In this document: positions 52,187 to 63,400 of the stretch, piece after piece
How positions within the stretch are numbered: the first letter of the stretch is position 1
Layout of the letters: each line of letters begins with the position of its first letter
NCBI GenBank assembly: GCA_029866025.1
Contig: JARXAD010000001.1
Coordinates: forward strand, 124,001-188,000
Direction of reading: 5' to 3'
From: Vampirovibrionales bacterium
GTDB lineage: Bacteria; Cyanobacteriota; Vampirovibrionia; Vampirovibrionales; Vampirovibrionaceae
Length of the DNA stretch: 64,000 nt
The notes under the pieces: model-generated
What the model saw: only the letters and a program-made list of their open reading frames with translations
The model's database searches: none
Told to the model about the DNA's origin: nothing
Position numbers and translations under genes: made by a program

Positions 52187-54013
52187 TTAAACAGCAGCCA
52201 ATACAGGCTCTAACGGCAGTGCCGTGTGTTGAAATGCGTGAGGTGTGAGCACGCCGTACAAACGTTGATAGTATTCCAGCACCATGCGGTGGGTGTTGAA
52301 TTGGCTTTCCGCCGTTTCTTTGGCACGCCATACCCACTGTTGCCACTGGGTGGTGTCATTCCAGTACGTGGGAATCACCATGGTTTCTAACACATTGCGT
52401 AACGCTTGGTAGTCGGCTTCATCTTGCTCTTCATCACTGGTGTAGGTTTTTTCACCGGGATTGATAAGGAATCCGTTGATGCCATGGAAGGTACCTTCTA
52501 CCGACCAGCCATCGTGGGTGGTGCAATGCAGCGAACCATTGAGGTTGGCCGACACGCCGGAGGTGCCACTGGCTTCCAGGGGGCGACGGGGCGTATTAAG
52601 CCACACATCGCTCATCAGCTTTAGTTCTTTGCTTAGGGCTAATTCGTAGTTGGGCAGCACCGCCACGTTGGGGTGCTTTTCGGCAAAGCGCAACCACTCT
52701 TCAAAGCCTTCGCGGCCACTGGTATCACGGGGGTGAAATTTACCGGCAACGAGGATCTGGATTTTCTTCTCGCCCAGCCACTGTTCAATGAGGGCTTGAT
52801 CGCGCAATACCAAGGTAGAGCGCTTATAGCCTGTAAAACGGCGGGCCCATACCAATGTAAGTACGTTGGGATCTAGCTGTTTGCCAGTTTTTAAATTTAC
52901 GTCTGCCAATAATTGGGATTTGATAGCTTGTTTGGCCTGCCAAAATTCTGCGGGGGTGGTGGCGGCCTTTAGGCGGGTATCTTGCCAATAAGGTTGGTTA
53001 ACGCCATTGGTAATAGCGCTAATGGGGCAGCGCCCTTCCACGTGTTGCCACATGCGGTTGGCCACATCGCCATGCAACTGAGAGACTCCATTGGCCCAGC
53101 GAGACAGGCGTAAGGCGGCTTCGGTTAGGGAGAAGGGCTCCCCACCAATGCGGCGGGCTTCTTCCAGAGGCGTATCTACAAAAAATCCGGCTTCAGCCAA
53201 CAAGTGGGCTTCATGCACTTCGTTACCAGCGGGTACAGGGGTGTGGGTGGTAAACACCACCTGGTCGCGCACCACGGTGCGGTTGCCGCCATTCTCTTTC
53301 AGTAGTTCAAAGGCCAAGGGCAAGGCATGGCCTTCGTTCATGTGGTACACATCCACATCCCAACCCAAGGCACGCAGGGCTCGAACACCGCCAACGCCCA
53401 AAATAATTTCTTGAGCCACGCGGGCACGCTCGTCACCCCCGTACAAAATATCGCACCACTGTTGTTCTTCTTCTGTATTCTCTGGGGTGTTGGAAGATAG
53501 GAACAAGGTTGGAACTGTCCCGAAGGTGTTGGGTTCCAATAAGTAAATTTTTAGCACCACGTCATTATTAAAGATGCGAACGGAAACGGTTTTGCCAGTA
53601 TCGGTGAGGCAATTGAGGGAACGTTCCTGATAATCCACTTGAATGGTGTTGTTTTCAAATCGTTGTTCGCCATACCCGTAGCGCCACAACAAGCTAATGG
53701 CCACCATGGGTACTCCCAATTCGTGGGCCGAACGCAAATGCCCCCCCGCCAAGTACCCCAACCCACCCGAATACGTGTAGAGGGACTGATCAATGGCGAG
53801 CTCCATACAAAAATAGGCCACTCGTGGCATCCCACTGTTAAGGCCCGCTGGCATGGGATTGTTTAAAACAGCTGCTGTAGAGGAAGAAAAAGACATTGAG
53901 GAAGACACTCCATAAGACACAGTGGAAGATGAGTCCGACGAGGCAGAGGCCAAGGACGGTGGTAACGAAGGCGATGAGAGCCAGCTAAGAAAAAATGGGG
54001 GTTTAAATGTCAT
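52187..54013 (-). CDS. Alpha-glucan phosphorylase homologue (GT35) lacking the PLP lysine
   Basis: This 608-residue protein fits the short alpha-glucan phosphorylase group. It shows RVAYFCMELAIDQSLYTYSGGLGYLAGGHL, HMNEGHALPLAFELL, WARRFTGYKR and EASGTSG. In active phosphorylases the last motif continues with Met-Lys, and that Lys forms the Schiff base with pyridoxal phosphate. Here it continues Val-Ser (Ser488, bases 52550-52552), so the cofactor lysine is missing. The rest of the fold is well kept. It may have a different mechanism or be a binding or regulatory protein. The first 60 residues are Ser-rich and dispensable-looking; an ATG at 53896 after GGAG is an alternative start. It is the last gene of the glycogen cluster. 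Confidence 0.85.
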   Translation of the reverse strand: MTFKPPFFLSWLSSPSLPPSLASASSDSSSTVSYGVSSSMSFSSSTAAVLNNPMPAGLNSGMPRVAYFCMELAIDQSLYTYSGGLGYLAGGHLRSAHELGVPMVAISLLWRYGYGEQRFENNTIQVDYQERSLNCLTDTGKTVSVRIFNNDVVLKIYLLEPNTFGTVPTLFLSSNTPENTEEEQQWCDILYGGDERARVAQEIILGVGGVRALRALGWDVDVYHMNEGHALPLAFELLKENGGNRTVVRDQVVFTTHTPVPAGNEVHEAHLLAEAGFFVDTPLEEARRIGGEPFSLTEAALRLSRWANGVSQLHGDVANRMWQHVEGRCPISAITNGVNQPYWQDTRLKAATTPAEFWQAKQAIKSQLLADVNLKTGKQLDPNVLTLVWARRFTGYKRSTLVLRDQALIEQWLGEKKIQILVAGKFHPRDTSGREGFEEWLRFAEKHPNVAVLPNYELALSKELKLMSDVWLNTPRRPLEASGTSGVSANLNGSLHCTTHDGWSVEGTFHGINGFLINPGEKTYTSDEEQDEADYQALRNVLETMVIPTYWNDTTQWQQWVWRAKETAESQFNTHRMVLEYYQRLYGVLTPHAFQHTALPLEPVLAAV

Positions 54014-54095
54014 AACCAGAAGAGACCATTCTATCGATAGGAAGAATCATTCTAAACAAGATACCCCTCATAACGCCATCATGGCAAAAGGATTT

Positions 54096-56342
54096 TTAGT
54101 GAATTGCGGCTTCTTCCACCCAGTGTTGGGTTTCTAGCGATTTTGGGGTGTGGCGAAAACGCTGGCATTGCTGAATCGCCAAGGTCATACCCTCCAACGC
54201 GCCCCACTGCTCAAGGGAGACCGGTAACTTTTGGCACCAATTCGGGTGTTCATCCACAGTGCCCGGCATATTGGCCTGAGAGGCTTCTCCCATCAGGTCT
54301 TCCAATTGCATCACCAACAACTGGCAAGGCGATTGGGCTAAAAACCCTTCGACTGCAGCCGCCAAGGCTGGGCTCCAAGTGTCTGGAACGCGGGTATCAT
54401 TCCATAAGCCAGCCGCATGCAAGGCGTTGATGAGCTGTTGCTTTTCTTCTGGGCGACGGGCGTGATCACGTTGGTACATGTCTTCGCTGGGGTATAGATG
54501 AAGTCCTTGGCGCGTTTCAATATCGTGAGCGTTCCAAAAGCCTGCCAGTGTAGGTAAGTCATGGGTGCTAAAGGCTGCCAGGGCTTGTCCAGAGTAATGC
54601 TGGGGTAATACAAATCTTTCATCGCTAGCCCGTTCAAATAGCATCAGTTTGTAGGATAAGATGCCCCATCGCTCAAAGGCATGGCCAATTTCAGGGGGTA
54701 CCGTGCCCAAATCTTCGCCAATAACCACACACTGGTTTCGGTGACTTTCCAGCGCCACCAGTGCCATCAATAGTTCTAGCGGGTATTGTACGTAGGTCCC
54801 TTCAACGCCGGTTTTCCCTTGGGGAATCCAGAACAGACGCATCAAACTCATGGCATGATCAATGCGAATGGCCCCCATCAAACTCATATTGGCTTTCAGT
54901 AGTTCAATAAAGGGCTCGTACTGTTGCTGGGCTAACACATCGGGCCGCCATGCTGGCAAGCCCCAGTTTTGGCCCAATAGGTTACAGGCATCAGGGGGGC
55001 AGCCCACCGACATCTCACGAGTAATCAATGACGGGTTTGCCCACACATCAAAGCCAGAACTATCACTGCCCACGGCTAAATCGCCATAAATGCCCACACT
55101 CATACCGCTGGCGCGTGCTGCGTGTTGAGCAGCGTTGAGTTGTTCCCAGGCTAAAAATTGGGCGTATTCTGCAGCACGGATACGGGTGGCATAGCGTTCA
55201 CCAAAGGCCTGTATTTCAGGCGTGTTGGGCGATTGATACCCTGGTGGCCATTGCCACCAGCAGGTAATGTGGCCGGCATCTGCATCCATCACCTCACTCA
55301 ACACTTGAAATAAAGCAAACTGCCACAAGGATGGACCTTGCTCATTGCAAAAGGCTTCAAAAGCGGCATGACGCTGAGGATGCTGTGTTCGGTAGCTGGA
55401 AGACGTAAAGGTATCAAACAGAGCTACCAACAGACGTTGATGCCACGGCGTATACTGTTCGTAAGGCACACGATCACTGGATTGCCACTCCGCCCGTTGG
55501 GCCGAAGCTTGATTCCACACTGTTTGAGCCGCAATGCTATGACCCCATTCAGGGGTTTTGGTTGCATCAATATACAAGGTATTTAAAAAACGACGGCTGG
55601 ACGGAGAATAAGGGCTAATATGACCAGGCCGAGAGGGGAACAAGGCGTGCATAGGGTTTAAGCCAATAAGATTCGCTCCACGTTGCCCTAGCCAGGTGGC
55701 GGCATTGGCCAAGTCGCCTAAAGTGCCTATGCCGGCATTGGTGGCCGACCGCTGTGCGTACAGCTGCAAGGCCACACCCCAGGACCGAACCGGATTGGGG
55801 TTGTAGCACCGATTGGGAGTCCGAATCACTTTTGCCGTGGCTACACGATGTTCAGCAGCAAGGGTTAATTGATGATACCCCCATGGTAGCTCATGGCGCA
55901 TGGCTGGGGGTAGTGTTAACTGGTGTTCCGCAATCACTTCCCCCGATGGTAAGGTATGGGTGGGCAAACCATCAAAATAGCTTACCGACCAATGACCTTG
56001 ACATACAGGGCCACGTTCGGTTGTGAGAGACCAAGCCACAGTTGTACAGTCCTTGGGAAGGCGAACCGAGAGACACTCCGTGTCATCTCGCACGACCAGA
56101 ACCGAAGGAGTGAGCTGTCCCCAGAGCGTATGCTGTTGGGCCTCCATGCAGCGGGTTGCTTCGTCATCACTGGTGGGGCAAATGCCCATCACTGCCAAAA
56201 TGGCTTGAAGGGTTTCTAGTGGGGCAAATACAGCGTTACCAAACACATCGGTGTAATGGGTATCAATGCCATAGGCGGCTGCTAGCGCTTGCCATGCCTG
56301 GGTGGAAAGAGCGTTTGTAGGACAAAGAGTCGGGGAGGTCAT
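54096..56342 (-). CDS. malQ: 4-alpha-glucanotransferase (amylomaltase)
   Basis: A 748-residue GH77 enzyme of the long, Escherichia coli-like type. An N-terminal beta-rich region of about 150 residues precedes the barrel. Barrel motifs are AGIGTLGDLANAATWLGQRGA, SPYSPSSRRFLNTLYID, AIRIDHAMSL with the nucleophile Asp, IGEDLGTVP with the acid/base Glu, and STHDLPTLAGFW with the third acid. It transfers maltodextrin segments between chains, releasing glucose. AAAGG precedes the ATG. It lies between glycogen synthase and the phosphorylase homologue on the same strand. Confidence 0.97.
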   Translation of the reverse strand: MTSPTLCPTNALSTQAWQALAAAYGIDTHYTDVFGNAVFAPLETLQAILAVMGICPTSDDEATRCMEAQQHTLWGQLTPSVLVVRDDTECLSVRLPKDCTTVAWSLTTERGPVCQGHWSVSYFDGLPTHTLPSGEVIAEHQLTLPPAMRHELPWGYHQLTLAAEHRVATAKVIRTPNRCYNPNPVRSWGVALQLYAQRSATNAGIGTLGDLANAATWLGQRGANLIGLNPMHALFPSRPGHISPYSPSSRRFLNTLYIDATKTPEWGHSIAAQTVWNQASAQRAEWQSSDRVPYEQYTPWHQRLLVALFDTFTSSSYRTQHPQRHAAFEAFCNEQGPSLWQFALFQVLSEVMDADAGHITCWWQWPPGYQSPNTPEIQAFGERYATRIRAAEYAQFLAWEQLNAAQHAARASGMSVGIYGDLAVGSDSSGFDVWANPSLITREMSVGCPPDACNLLGQNWGLPAWRPDVLAQQQYEPFIELLKANMSLMGAIRIDHAMSLMRLFWIPQGKTGVEGTYVQYPLELLMALVALESHRNQCVVIGEDLGTVPPEIGHAFERWGILSYKLMLFERASDERFVLPQHYSGQALAAFSTHDLPTLAGFWNAHDIETRQGLHLYPSEDMYQRDHARRPEEKQQLINALHAAGLWNDTRVPDTWSPALAAAVEGFLAQSPCQLLVMQLEDLMGEASQANMPGTVDEHPNWCQKLPVSLEQWGALEGMTLAIQQCQRFRHTPKSLETQHWVEEAAIH

Positions 56343-56474
56343 AACGTGCCTTTAGCGCAACACAACAGCAATGATGCGGCCTTAAGAACAACGATTGGCC
56401 GCCCAACAACTGGCGTTTAGAGTATCACAAGGTACAACGGCGCGCAGGTGTGGCCAAAGCCAATCGCTTAGGCG

Positions 56475-58844
56475 TTATACTGCCGGATGAAAGCGTTCAA
56501 ATTCAGCGCGCAGTTGATTCAACGACGGCCGCTCCCCTTTGGGTTTGTTTGACAACAAATTGAGGAAGCTGGGGAAATAGTATTCAGCCAATATTTTGTA
56601 GGGGTCGTGTTCAATAGAAACGTATTTATATGCGTTCATTCTCATATTTAGTAAGGAATCTTTATCGGTTAACGCATTGGCACCCGGTTCGGTTGCTTTT
56701 TTGTAAGCCCTATCCATAAGTTGATAAAAAGATTGGTTCACTTCGTTGTATTCCGCTGTCTCTTGCTCGGTTAGGGTCGCTTCGCGATCGGGCAACGAAT
56801 ATTGTAAGGTTCCGGCGTTTAGCGCCAAGGTTTCTTTTTGGGTAAGGTCTAATAACTTGTTTAAAGAGCTACGATACACAGGCATGTTGCTCATTTTCAT
56901 TAGCAATGCCGTTGGGCCGTATTCCCGCAAAATATAATCGGCCCTGTTCCCCACCGGTAAATCTTTATCGGCCAATGACCACGCCAACCCATCCGTGGCA
57001 ACAGCCAGCGGAATGGAAAACATTTTGAGTGCCTTTAATTGAGAAATGCCAAAGGGCTCATACAAGCTGGGGTGAATAATAAAATCGGCTGCTGCATTCA
57101 ATCGGTCATCGCCATTTTGAGTATACGGTGCCATCGGCATCCAAAAACGGCCTTTTATGGCAGGGTTACTGCTAAGTTTTTTAACCCATTCTGCTAACCC
57201 TGCAATACGACCACTTCCGGCAATGGCTAACTGGGCTTTGGGGTGCTGCAATAAAAACGCTTCCGCTTCTTTCATCAGCAAGTGAAAGCCTTTTTGGTAC
57301 GGGTCTAAACGGGCTACCCACGTGTATAAAACAGCATCCGGATCTTCGTTTAAGTAGTTATCAACAAACTTTTTTGGCCCCTTGTCTTGGTTATATGAAA
57401 CCCCTGCTTTTTGCATGGCTTGAGTCCATCGCTGAAAAGCTACTTTATTGGCTTTTTTAAACGCCAGTAATTCGGGAGCCATTTGTACGCGGATGGGAGA
57501 CTCTTGCTCTTTAGGGCTGTTAACTAATTGCGTTAATAACGCCGCTTTAGAAAAAGGCTTAAATTCAATGGGGCCAACGCCCGCAACCGTTGGCTCGGTG
57601 GCATGTGTTGTTAGGTATTCTGCCCCTTCAGGGGTCATGCTTTCATCAATAAAATGGTGCATATCGTAGGCATAATCTGCTTTAAACAGTTTTTTTAATC
57701 CTGATAAAAAAGCACCCCCGCGTGAAAAATTACTGCCGGTAATGGTGGATAGAAAATTATGGTTGACAATGACGCTATCAGCCAAGCTTAAGCCAAGGGT
57801 AAAATATTCGGTAAAGGTTTTGGTTAACGATTGAAGCGCCGTAGGCAAAGGAAAAATACGAGACAGCCATGATGTGTATTGAGTATCGGAGTAGGTGTTG
57901 TGCAAATAAAACATAGATTTATAATTGCCCAATACTTTTTTTAGCGGCAATGCTAAAAAGGGCGCTGCTGGCCAGTCATTGGCAATGGCAATATCCACGC
58001 CGTTAGGAAAAGGAATTTGAAACGTAGATCCCTTTGGCAAGGGCTTTTGGCCCGTTAAGTAGGGCAACACTTTATAAATAGCATTGTTAAATAGAAGCAA
58101 ACTATCTTTTTTAGTGCTTTGGGCCTTGGGGTGAGAATCTTCATGCTTTTTGTCAACGTCGTCAATTTTATAGGCGTAAAATACACTATCAAAACGACGC
58201 GTGTAAAAATCATTTCCCAAAGTATATTCATTGGGATTTGCCTTGGATTGCTTTAGGTTAAAAAAGGCTTTTTTGGCATATTTATCAACAAATTGCTCTT
58301 GACGCTCTTTGTTGGGAATCAGCCTAGAGACAGCGATTAAAAGGGTGTTCAGCCAATACCGATCAGGCACACCCACAGTAACGCCTGTATCCACCCAATC
58401 CGCTTTTTTGTTGTTATTACTGTCCTTTAAATATTTGCTGGTTTCAGGAGTAATGACCACCACGTTGGCAGGGGTGTTTTTTACCATCGAGCGAACCACA
58501 AAACCGGTGACGTCACCCAGCCCACCCGTTTTATCCACAGCCCCTTCGGGAGACACCCATAAAATTTGCAGAGGCTGGTTGGTGCGTTTGGGGTAGTGCT
58601 CGTTGATAAGTTTTTGCAGAGGCTGATAAATGGGGCTGTTCACGTTTTTAAGGGCGACGGTGGATGCAAAGCGAACGCCGGGAGAAATTTTTTGATGATG
58701 ACTTAGTTGAATGGAGTCTTTTAGGGCTGAAGGCAAATTGGAGATACTGGAGCCAAAAGGCATGAGCCCAGCACCACTCACCCAAGAATGATGGGCCGAT
58801 GTGACATGACGTTTCAGGGGTGGTGATGAGGTAACCCCGAGCAT
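56475..58844 (-). CDS. glgA: Glycogen synthase, GT5 family
   Basis: A 789-residue protein, far longer than bacterial GlgA (about 480). The GT5 start is at residue 93 (LQILWVSPEGAVDKTGGLGDV), with the nucleotide-sugar Lys105 in the K-x-GGL motif. The C-terminal domain has WVARLDPYQKGFHLL and the donor-binding HPSLYEPFGISQLKALK with its conserved Glu. Insertions within the N-terminal domain explain the extra length. It should extend alpha-1,4-glucan from ADP- or UDP-glucose. It starts 48 bases after the sugar transporter gene. glgC and a classical glgB are not in the window. Confidence 0.9.
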   Translation of the reverse strand: MLGVTSSPPLKRHVTSAHHSWVSGAGLMPFGSSISNLPSALKDSIQLSHHQKISPGVRFASTVALKNVNSPIYQPLQKLINEHYPKRTNQPLQILWVSPEGAVDKTGGLGDVTGFVVRSMVKNTPANVVVITPETSKYLKDSNNNKKADWVDTGVTVGVPDRYWLNTLLIAVSRLIPNKERQEQFVDKYAKKAFFNLKQSKANPNEYTLGNDFYTRRFDSVFYAYKIDDVDKKHEDSHPKAQSTKKDSLLLFNNAIYKVLPYLTGQKPLPKGSTFQIPFPNGVDIAIANDWPAAPFLALPLKKVLGNYKSMFYLHNTYSDTQYTSWLSRIFPLPTALQSLTKTFTEYFTLGLSLADSVIVNHNFLSTITGSNFSRGGAFLSGLKKLFKADYAYDMHHFIDESMTPEGAEYLTTHATEPTVAGVGPIEFKPFSKAALLTQLVNSPKEQESPIRVQMAPELLAFKKANKVAFQRWTQAMQKAGVSYNQDKGPKKFVDNYLNEDPDAVLYTWVARLDPYQKGFHLLMKEAEAFLLQHPKAQLAIAGSGRIAGLAEWVKKLSSNPAIKGRFWMPMAPYTQNGDDRLNAAADFIIHPSLYEPFGISQLKALKMFSIPLAVATDGLAWSLADKDLPVGNRADYILREYGPTALLMKMSNMPVYRSSLNKLLDLTQKETLALNAGTLQYSLPDREATLTEQETAEYNEVNQSFYQLMDRAYKKATEPGANALTDKDSLLNMRMNAYKYVSIEHDPYKILAEYYFPSFLNLLSNKPKGERPSLNQLRAEFERFHPAV

Positions 58845-58892
58845 ACAGTGGACTCTTTACAACATAAGGAAGGAATGGAACGGAAATAGAAA

Positions 58893-60344
58893 TTAAGAAG
58901 CGGTTTGGACAGAAGCGGGGGGGCTCCACTGAAACCGCTGCAACAGGGTAAAGGCGAGTAGCATGGCCCCAGCGCCTAATAAAAAGGCCATATCTTCATG
59001 GGCATGAAAGTGGCTAATCAGGGGACCCACCAACACGCTGCACAGCACACCGGGTGCGGCCACAAAAATGTTAAATACGCCCATCAAAATACCTTCTTGG
59101 CCTTTAGGAACATCGCGCGCCACCATGGTAAAGGGTAGTGATAAGGTGGTGGCCCAGCCAATACCCATCAAGGCCATAAAGCTTAGGGTCCAGCCCGGTT
59201 GCTGTAATAAAGACAAACCAATGAGTGAAATTGCCATTAGTAACAGTGCTATGGAATGCACCGCTTTGGGGCCGAATTGTCGGCTCCAGCCGTTCATCCA
59301 CGGGGCTGCTAAAAAGCATATGCCATTGAGAGCCGCAAATCCCAAGGAGGCCCACTGAACCCCTTGTTGATACACAGCCGAGGCTGAATCCGTGGCGCCA
59401 AAGACGGCTTTAGGTACGTGAACAGAAAAGAAAATAAACAAACACATCAGCCCAAACCACGTGGCACTGTGGGCTAGGCACAACCACCACTGGTTGGGAG
59501 TCAGCTGGCAGCCTTGCACAATGCTGGCCCAGATGGGTTTTTGAACTGCTTCGTCGCTTTTTGACATTTTCGTCAAAGGTTCTTCAGGGGTCGTGAGTAT
59601 GGTTAAGCCCATAAACAAAACCATCACGGCAGCGCCCAGGTAAAACAGGGTGGAAACATTGGTGAGGGCAAAGCCAATCAAAAACGCTGCAATGGAGCCT
59701 AAGCCAATGGTTAAACTCATCAGCGAAAAAGTCTGGGTTTGCTTGAAGGTATCAAACACATCGGGCACCAAGGCACGATAAGGCCCTTGGGTAATGTTAA
59801 TGCTGGCATCCAACACCCACAGCAATAGGGCTGCTATCAGTAGCCCAAAGGGGAAGGCCTCAATCGCAGAGGCTTCCATACCCAATTGGCCTAAAACAGG
59901 GCTTACCCATGTGGCTACGGCCGTGCCAATACCCGCTGCGTTGGGCATTAATATAAGACTACACGCTACCAATAAGGTACCAAGCACTAAAAACGGTCGA
60001 CGCCGCCCCCAGGTGCTGGCATGACGATCGCTTAATACGCCCACAATGGGTTGAACCAACACGCCGGTGACGGGGCCTGCGGCCCAAATCAAACTGGTCA
60101 GCCACGGCACGGAACCCAAACGCTCTAACAGAGGGCTGACTTGCCCCATTTGCAAGGCCCAGGCAAATTGAATGCCCAAAAAGCCAAGGGCCACCATCCA
60201 CGGATGTGCGGATGCCAGCAACGCCTTACCCACAGTAGGAGATGCTTTGCCAAAAGGCGTTACAGGCTGAACACCAGCGCCCAGGGTGTTACGCTCATCA
60301 ACAGAAGAGGAGTCAGAAGCAGAGAAAACAGTGGGAATGGCCAT
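58893..60344 (-). CDS. MFS sugar transporter, sucrose/maltose (GPH/SLC45-like) type
   Basis: The 483-residue protein has twelve hydrophobic helices. The first loop carries GVLSDRHASTWGRRRPFLVLG, the MFS loop 2-3 motif in the RRRP form typical of plant-type sucrose and SLC45 transporters. A long central loop near residues 225-250 is charged. It is probably a proton-coupled importer of maltose or sucrose-like sugars, feeding or draining the glucan enzymes encoded around it. The ATG is preceded by AAGG at usual spacing. Confidence 0.85.
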   Translation of the reverse strand: MAIPTVFSASDSSSVDERNTLGAGVQPVTPFGKASPTVGKALLASAHPWMVALGFLGIQFAWALQMGQVSPLLERLGSVPWLTSLIWAAGPVTGVLVQPIVGVLSDRHASTWGRRRPFLVLGTLLVACSLILMPNAAGIGTAVATWVSPVLGQLGMEASAIEAFPFGLLIAALLLWVLDASINITQGPYRALVPDVFDTFKQTQTFSLMSLTIGLGSIAAFLIGFALTNVSTLFYLGAAVMVLFMGLTILTTPEEPLTKMSKSDEAVQKPIWASIVQGCQLTPNQWWLCLAHSATWFGLMCLFIFFSVHVPKAVFGATDSASAVYQQGVQWASLGFAALNGICFLAAPWMNGWSRQFGPKAVHSIALLLMAISLIGLSLLQQPGWTLSFMALMGIGWATTLSLPFTMVARDVPKGQEGILMGVFNIFVAAPGVLCSVLVGPLISHFHAHEDMAFLLGAGAMLLAFTLLQRFQWSPPASVQTAS

Positions 60345-60450
60345 GAGGAGTAACCTTTTTTAATCCAATGGGGGGCAGTATGCCGAGAGCCGTTTTATAG
60401 GAAGGGTAGCAATATTCCAACCATAGTAACGAGAGTACCTTAAATAACTT

Positions 60451-63400
60451 TTACCGTGTTTCACGCACCAGCAATACGCCTGCATCGGGTTTGGTGGCAT
60501 CCATCATTAAGGGCTTCCCATTCAAGGCAACTAACTTTCCTTTGCTCACCACAAAGGTGTTTTGGGTGCCTTCTTGGCGATACCGAGTGCCATCGGGCAT
60601 CCCCAACGTCGAAATATCGGGGGTGTAGGCAAAAGGTTTGCGAGGGGTTCGGGTAATTGGGTAGGTGGCGTTTTTGCCCAATGGGTTGGCTTTGGCAGCG
60701 TCTTGGTTGAACAACTCACCGGTGGCGGGGGCAATGGGTAGCAGGCCAATGATTTGCTGATTGCCGGACTGAGGACCACCATCCCAAACGCTCATAAACA
60801 CGCCGTTGGTGTCGTCTTGGCTGACGGGCTGCCAAAATCCGTTAAAGGCTTTTTCGTGATCTCGTCGCCACTGGCTTTGGGTGCGCAGGGTGCTTTGAGC
60901 TGTGAGAAGCCACGGGGCCGGTGCCTTGTTATAGGGCGTTACCAAGGCGTCTCGGTTTTGTTGATGACGGTTATCGGTGCTTTCGCCTCCCGCTAACGCC
61001 ATAAAGTCATGGCCATACAAAGCAGCATTGCCACCGCTGAGTAGCTGGGCAAACACCATCTGGGCTTGCTTTGCCATCACAGGCTTCATCAACACTTCCC
61101 ACAACGGCGCTTTATGGGCGGCGTGCTTGGCCATTTCGGGTTGATTAAAAATGGCATCCAGAACTTTGTTGGGGCTTAGGTGAGCCAGCAACGTGGGCTC
61201 AATAGCCATCAACTCGGCTTCGGTTTGTTCTAACGCGTGGTAGAAGGCCTGTTTAAAGCCAGTATTGTTGTTACCGTATGCTTCTATGGCGTTTGCCAAG
61301 GCAGCACGGGTGGCCCACACTTCGCCCAAGGGTAGGTAATGAACCAAAATACTTTCCAATGCGTTTTGAGCTGGCAATGTGGCAAACGGTTTTAACAGTT
61401 CCGGCAAAACCTTGCCGTCGTGCTGCAAGGTCCGTACCATCTCAGGAATGGCCCTGGCAATGGCCACACGCATGTCTCGTTGGTTCATAGCTTCTTTAGG
61501 TAGATTTTCGGCATCCCCCACAAATTTTTTCTGGGGGGCTTCCATGTAATCTCGTATTAGCGCTGATAACTCTTTCGTCAATTCCGGCGTTTGGGTATGG
61601 AGGTAGGTATTAAGGTCGTTCAGCGCTTTGCCTACATCGGCGATGCCAGCCGACTTTAAGGTGGCTCTGGCCCCTGCTAAATCGGCTTTGGTTTGCAGCG
61701 CTTCCAGTACATTGTTGGTGTCATCCAGTAGCCCTCGCATGCCATACGATGCCATAGACGCAATATTGGGGTTGCGCACCAAGGCGTGGTTGACAGTGGC
61801 ATAATCATGGCTGGCCAGTAGCGACAATGCCATGCGGCTAACCCATGCTGGAAACATCTGTAAAAAGCCTGCCAGTTTATCGTTGGCAAACTGTTGCGGC
61901 CCCAACATCCAGTCGCCATGTTCCCACGGTTTGGCAGGGGCGTTTACCAAGGCGGGAATGCCGCTAAACCAGTGACTCATGTTGGGCATGCTGGTAAAAA
62001 CCGATTGCCCCCACTGCTTGAGAGGCTCAAAAAACAGTTGATAGGCTTGATGCACAGCATTTTTGCTGGCGCCCAACTTTTCAGGGTCTAGCTCGGCCAT
62101 AATCACGGTTTTGGGGAACACAGCCCGAACCCCAGAGAGCAGCTTGGCCCACGTATCGCGTACTGTTCGCATTTCTTTCACAAAAATGGCGTCTCGTACG
62201 TTGCCCTGGCTCGCATTGCGTATAGCAGCGGTGTTGGCGATGTCTACGGCTGCATCCAAGCGCCAATTGAGACCCACTTCGCCTTGGGTCATGAGGTGTC
62301 GAGCGACGGTGGCTGCTTCCACAGTGGTGTGGGCCAGTGTTTTTTCTGCCAAACGGGCCAGTTCTGTTGTGTTTAGGCTGCCAACTTGCCGCTGCATAGC
62401 CTTACGAAAGGTGGATGCTGCCGTGGCAGGATCCCAGCGCATGGCGGCACCCAATTGGCGATCCATGCCTGCCCCGAGGGCGTTGATGTCGTCTGATGTT
62501 TGCCCACTGAGCAATTGACGCCACACAACGGGGGCCAACTGAATCAACACTGCATCCCGCAACGAAGGCTCTAATAGCTTTAGTTGACTTTCTGGACTGA
62601 GTTGGCGGAAGACCCCTTCTAGCGCTCGTCCCAGTTGGCTATTGAGACTTTGTTGACCCAGAGTAATGTCTAGCTTTTTGGCTAAGGGTTGGGTAGCTTT
62701 GGATTGGTTGAGTAGCCAGCGAAGCGGCTTGCTGGCCCAATACACCGGTTGTAATGACCCATGGTGGCCTAAAATTTGGTCTTCAAACTTAGGCCAACCC
62801 AAGGTGTGCTTAATAAAGGTGAGATCGTGGGCGGGATCATCGCTGTGAAGATTGAGCGCCACCGGCGGCAGTAATTGAGAGAGGCGCTGCCCCAGCGCGA
62901 GTGATGATTCCCAACGTTGCTGCCGTGGGGTAATGGTTTGGGGTAATGAGAGGTTGGCTAAGCGACCGGCCAACTGTTGAGTGGCCTTTAACTTTTCCAA
63001 AGTGGTTGCCCAGTTACCTTCATAGTGCTGGGTTAGTAGTTCGGTTAAAGGCTGAAAGAGCCACTCTGAATCCGTTCGCTGGGTCCAATAGGTCAGGGCT
63101 TGTTGGGCTTGGCCTTGTACCGCGGGATTGGCTAAGTTCAATCGTTTGGCGGGAATTTTCCCATCCCAGCCTTCACCGGAGTCGTCTTCGTCAGGGCGTC
63201 CCAAACGGAAACCCGGCCAATCCACCATGGCTTGCTTGTATTCCACCGAGTCCGGCGATTTTCCCTGGAGGATCTGAAGTTTTTTGGAAACATCTTTAGC
63301 ATTGGCAATGGGGAAGGTGTAGTTGTACACCGAGCCGCTGGCAGATAACCATGGGGTGGTGTCCTTCCCTGCCTCTCGAATGGGATCAAACAGCTGAATG

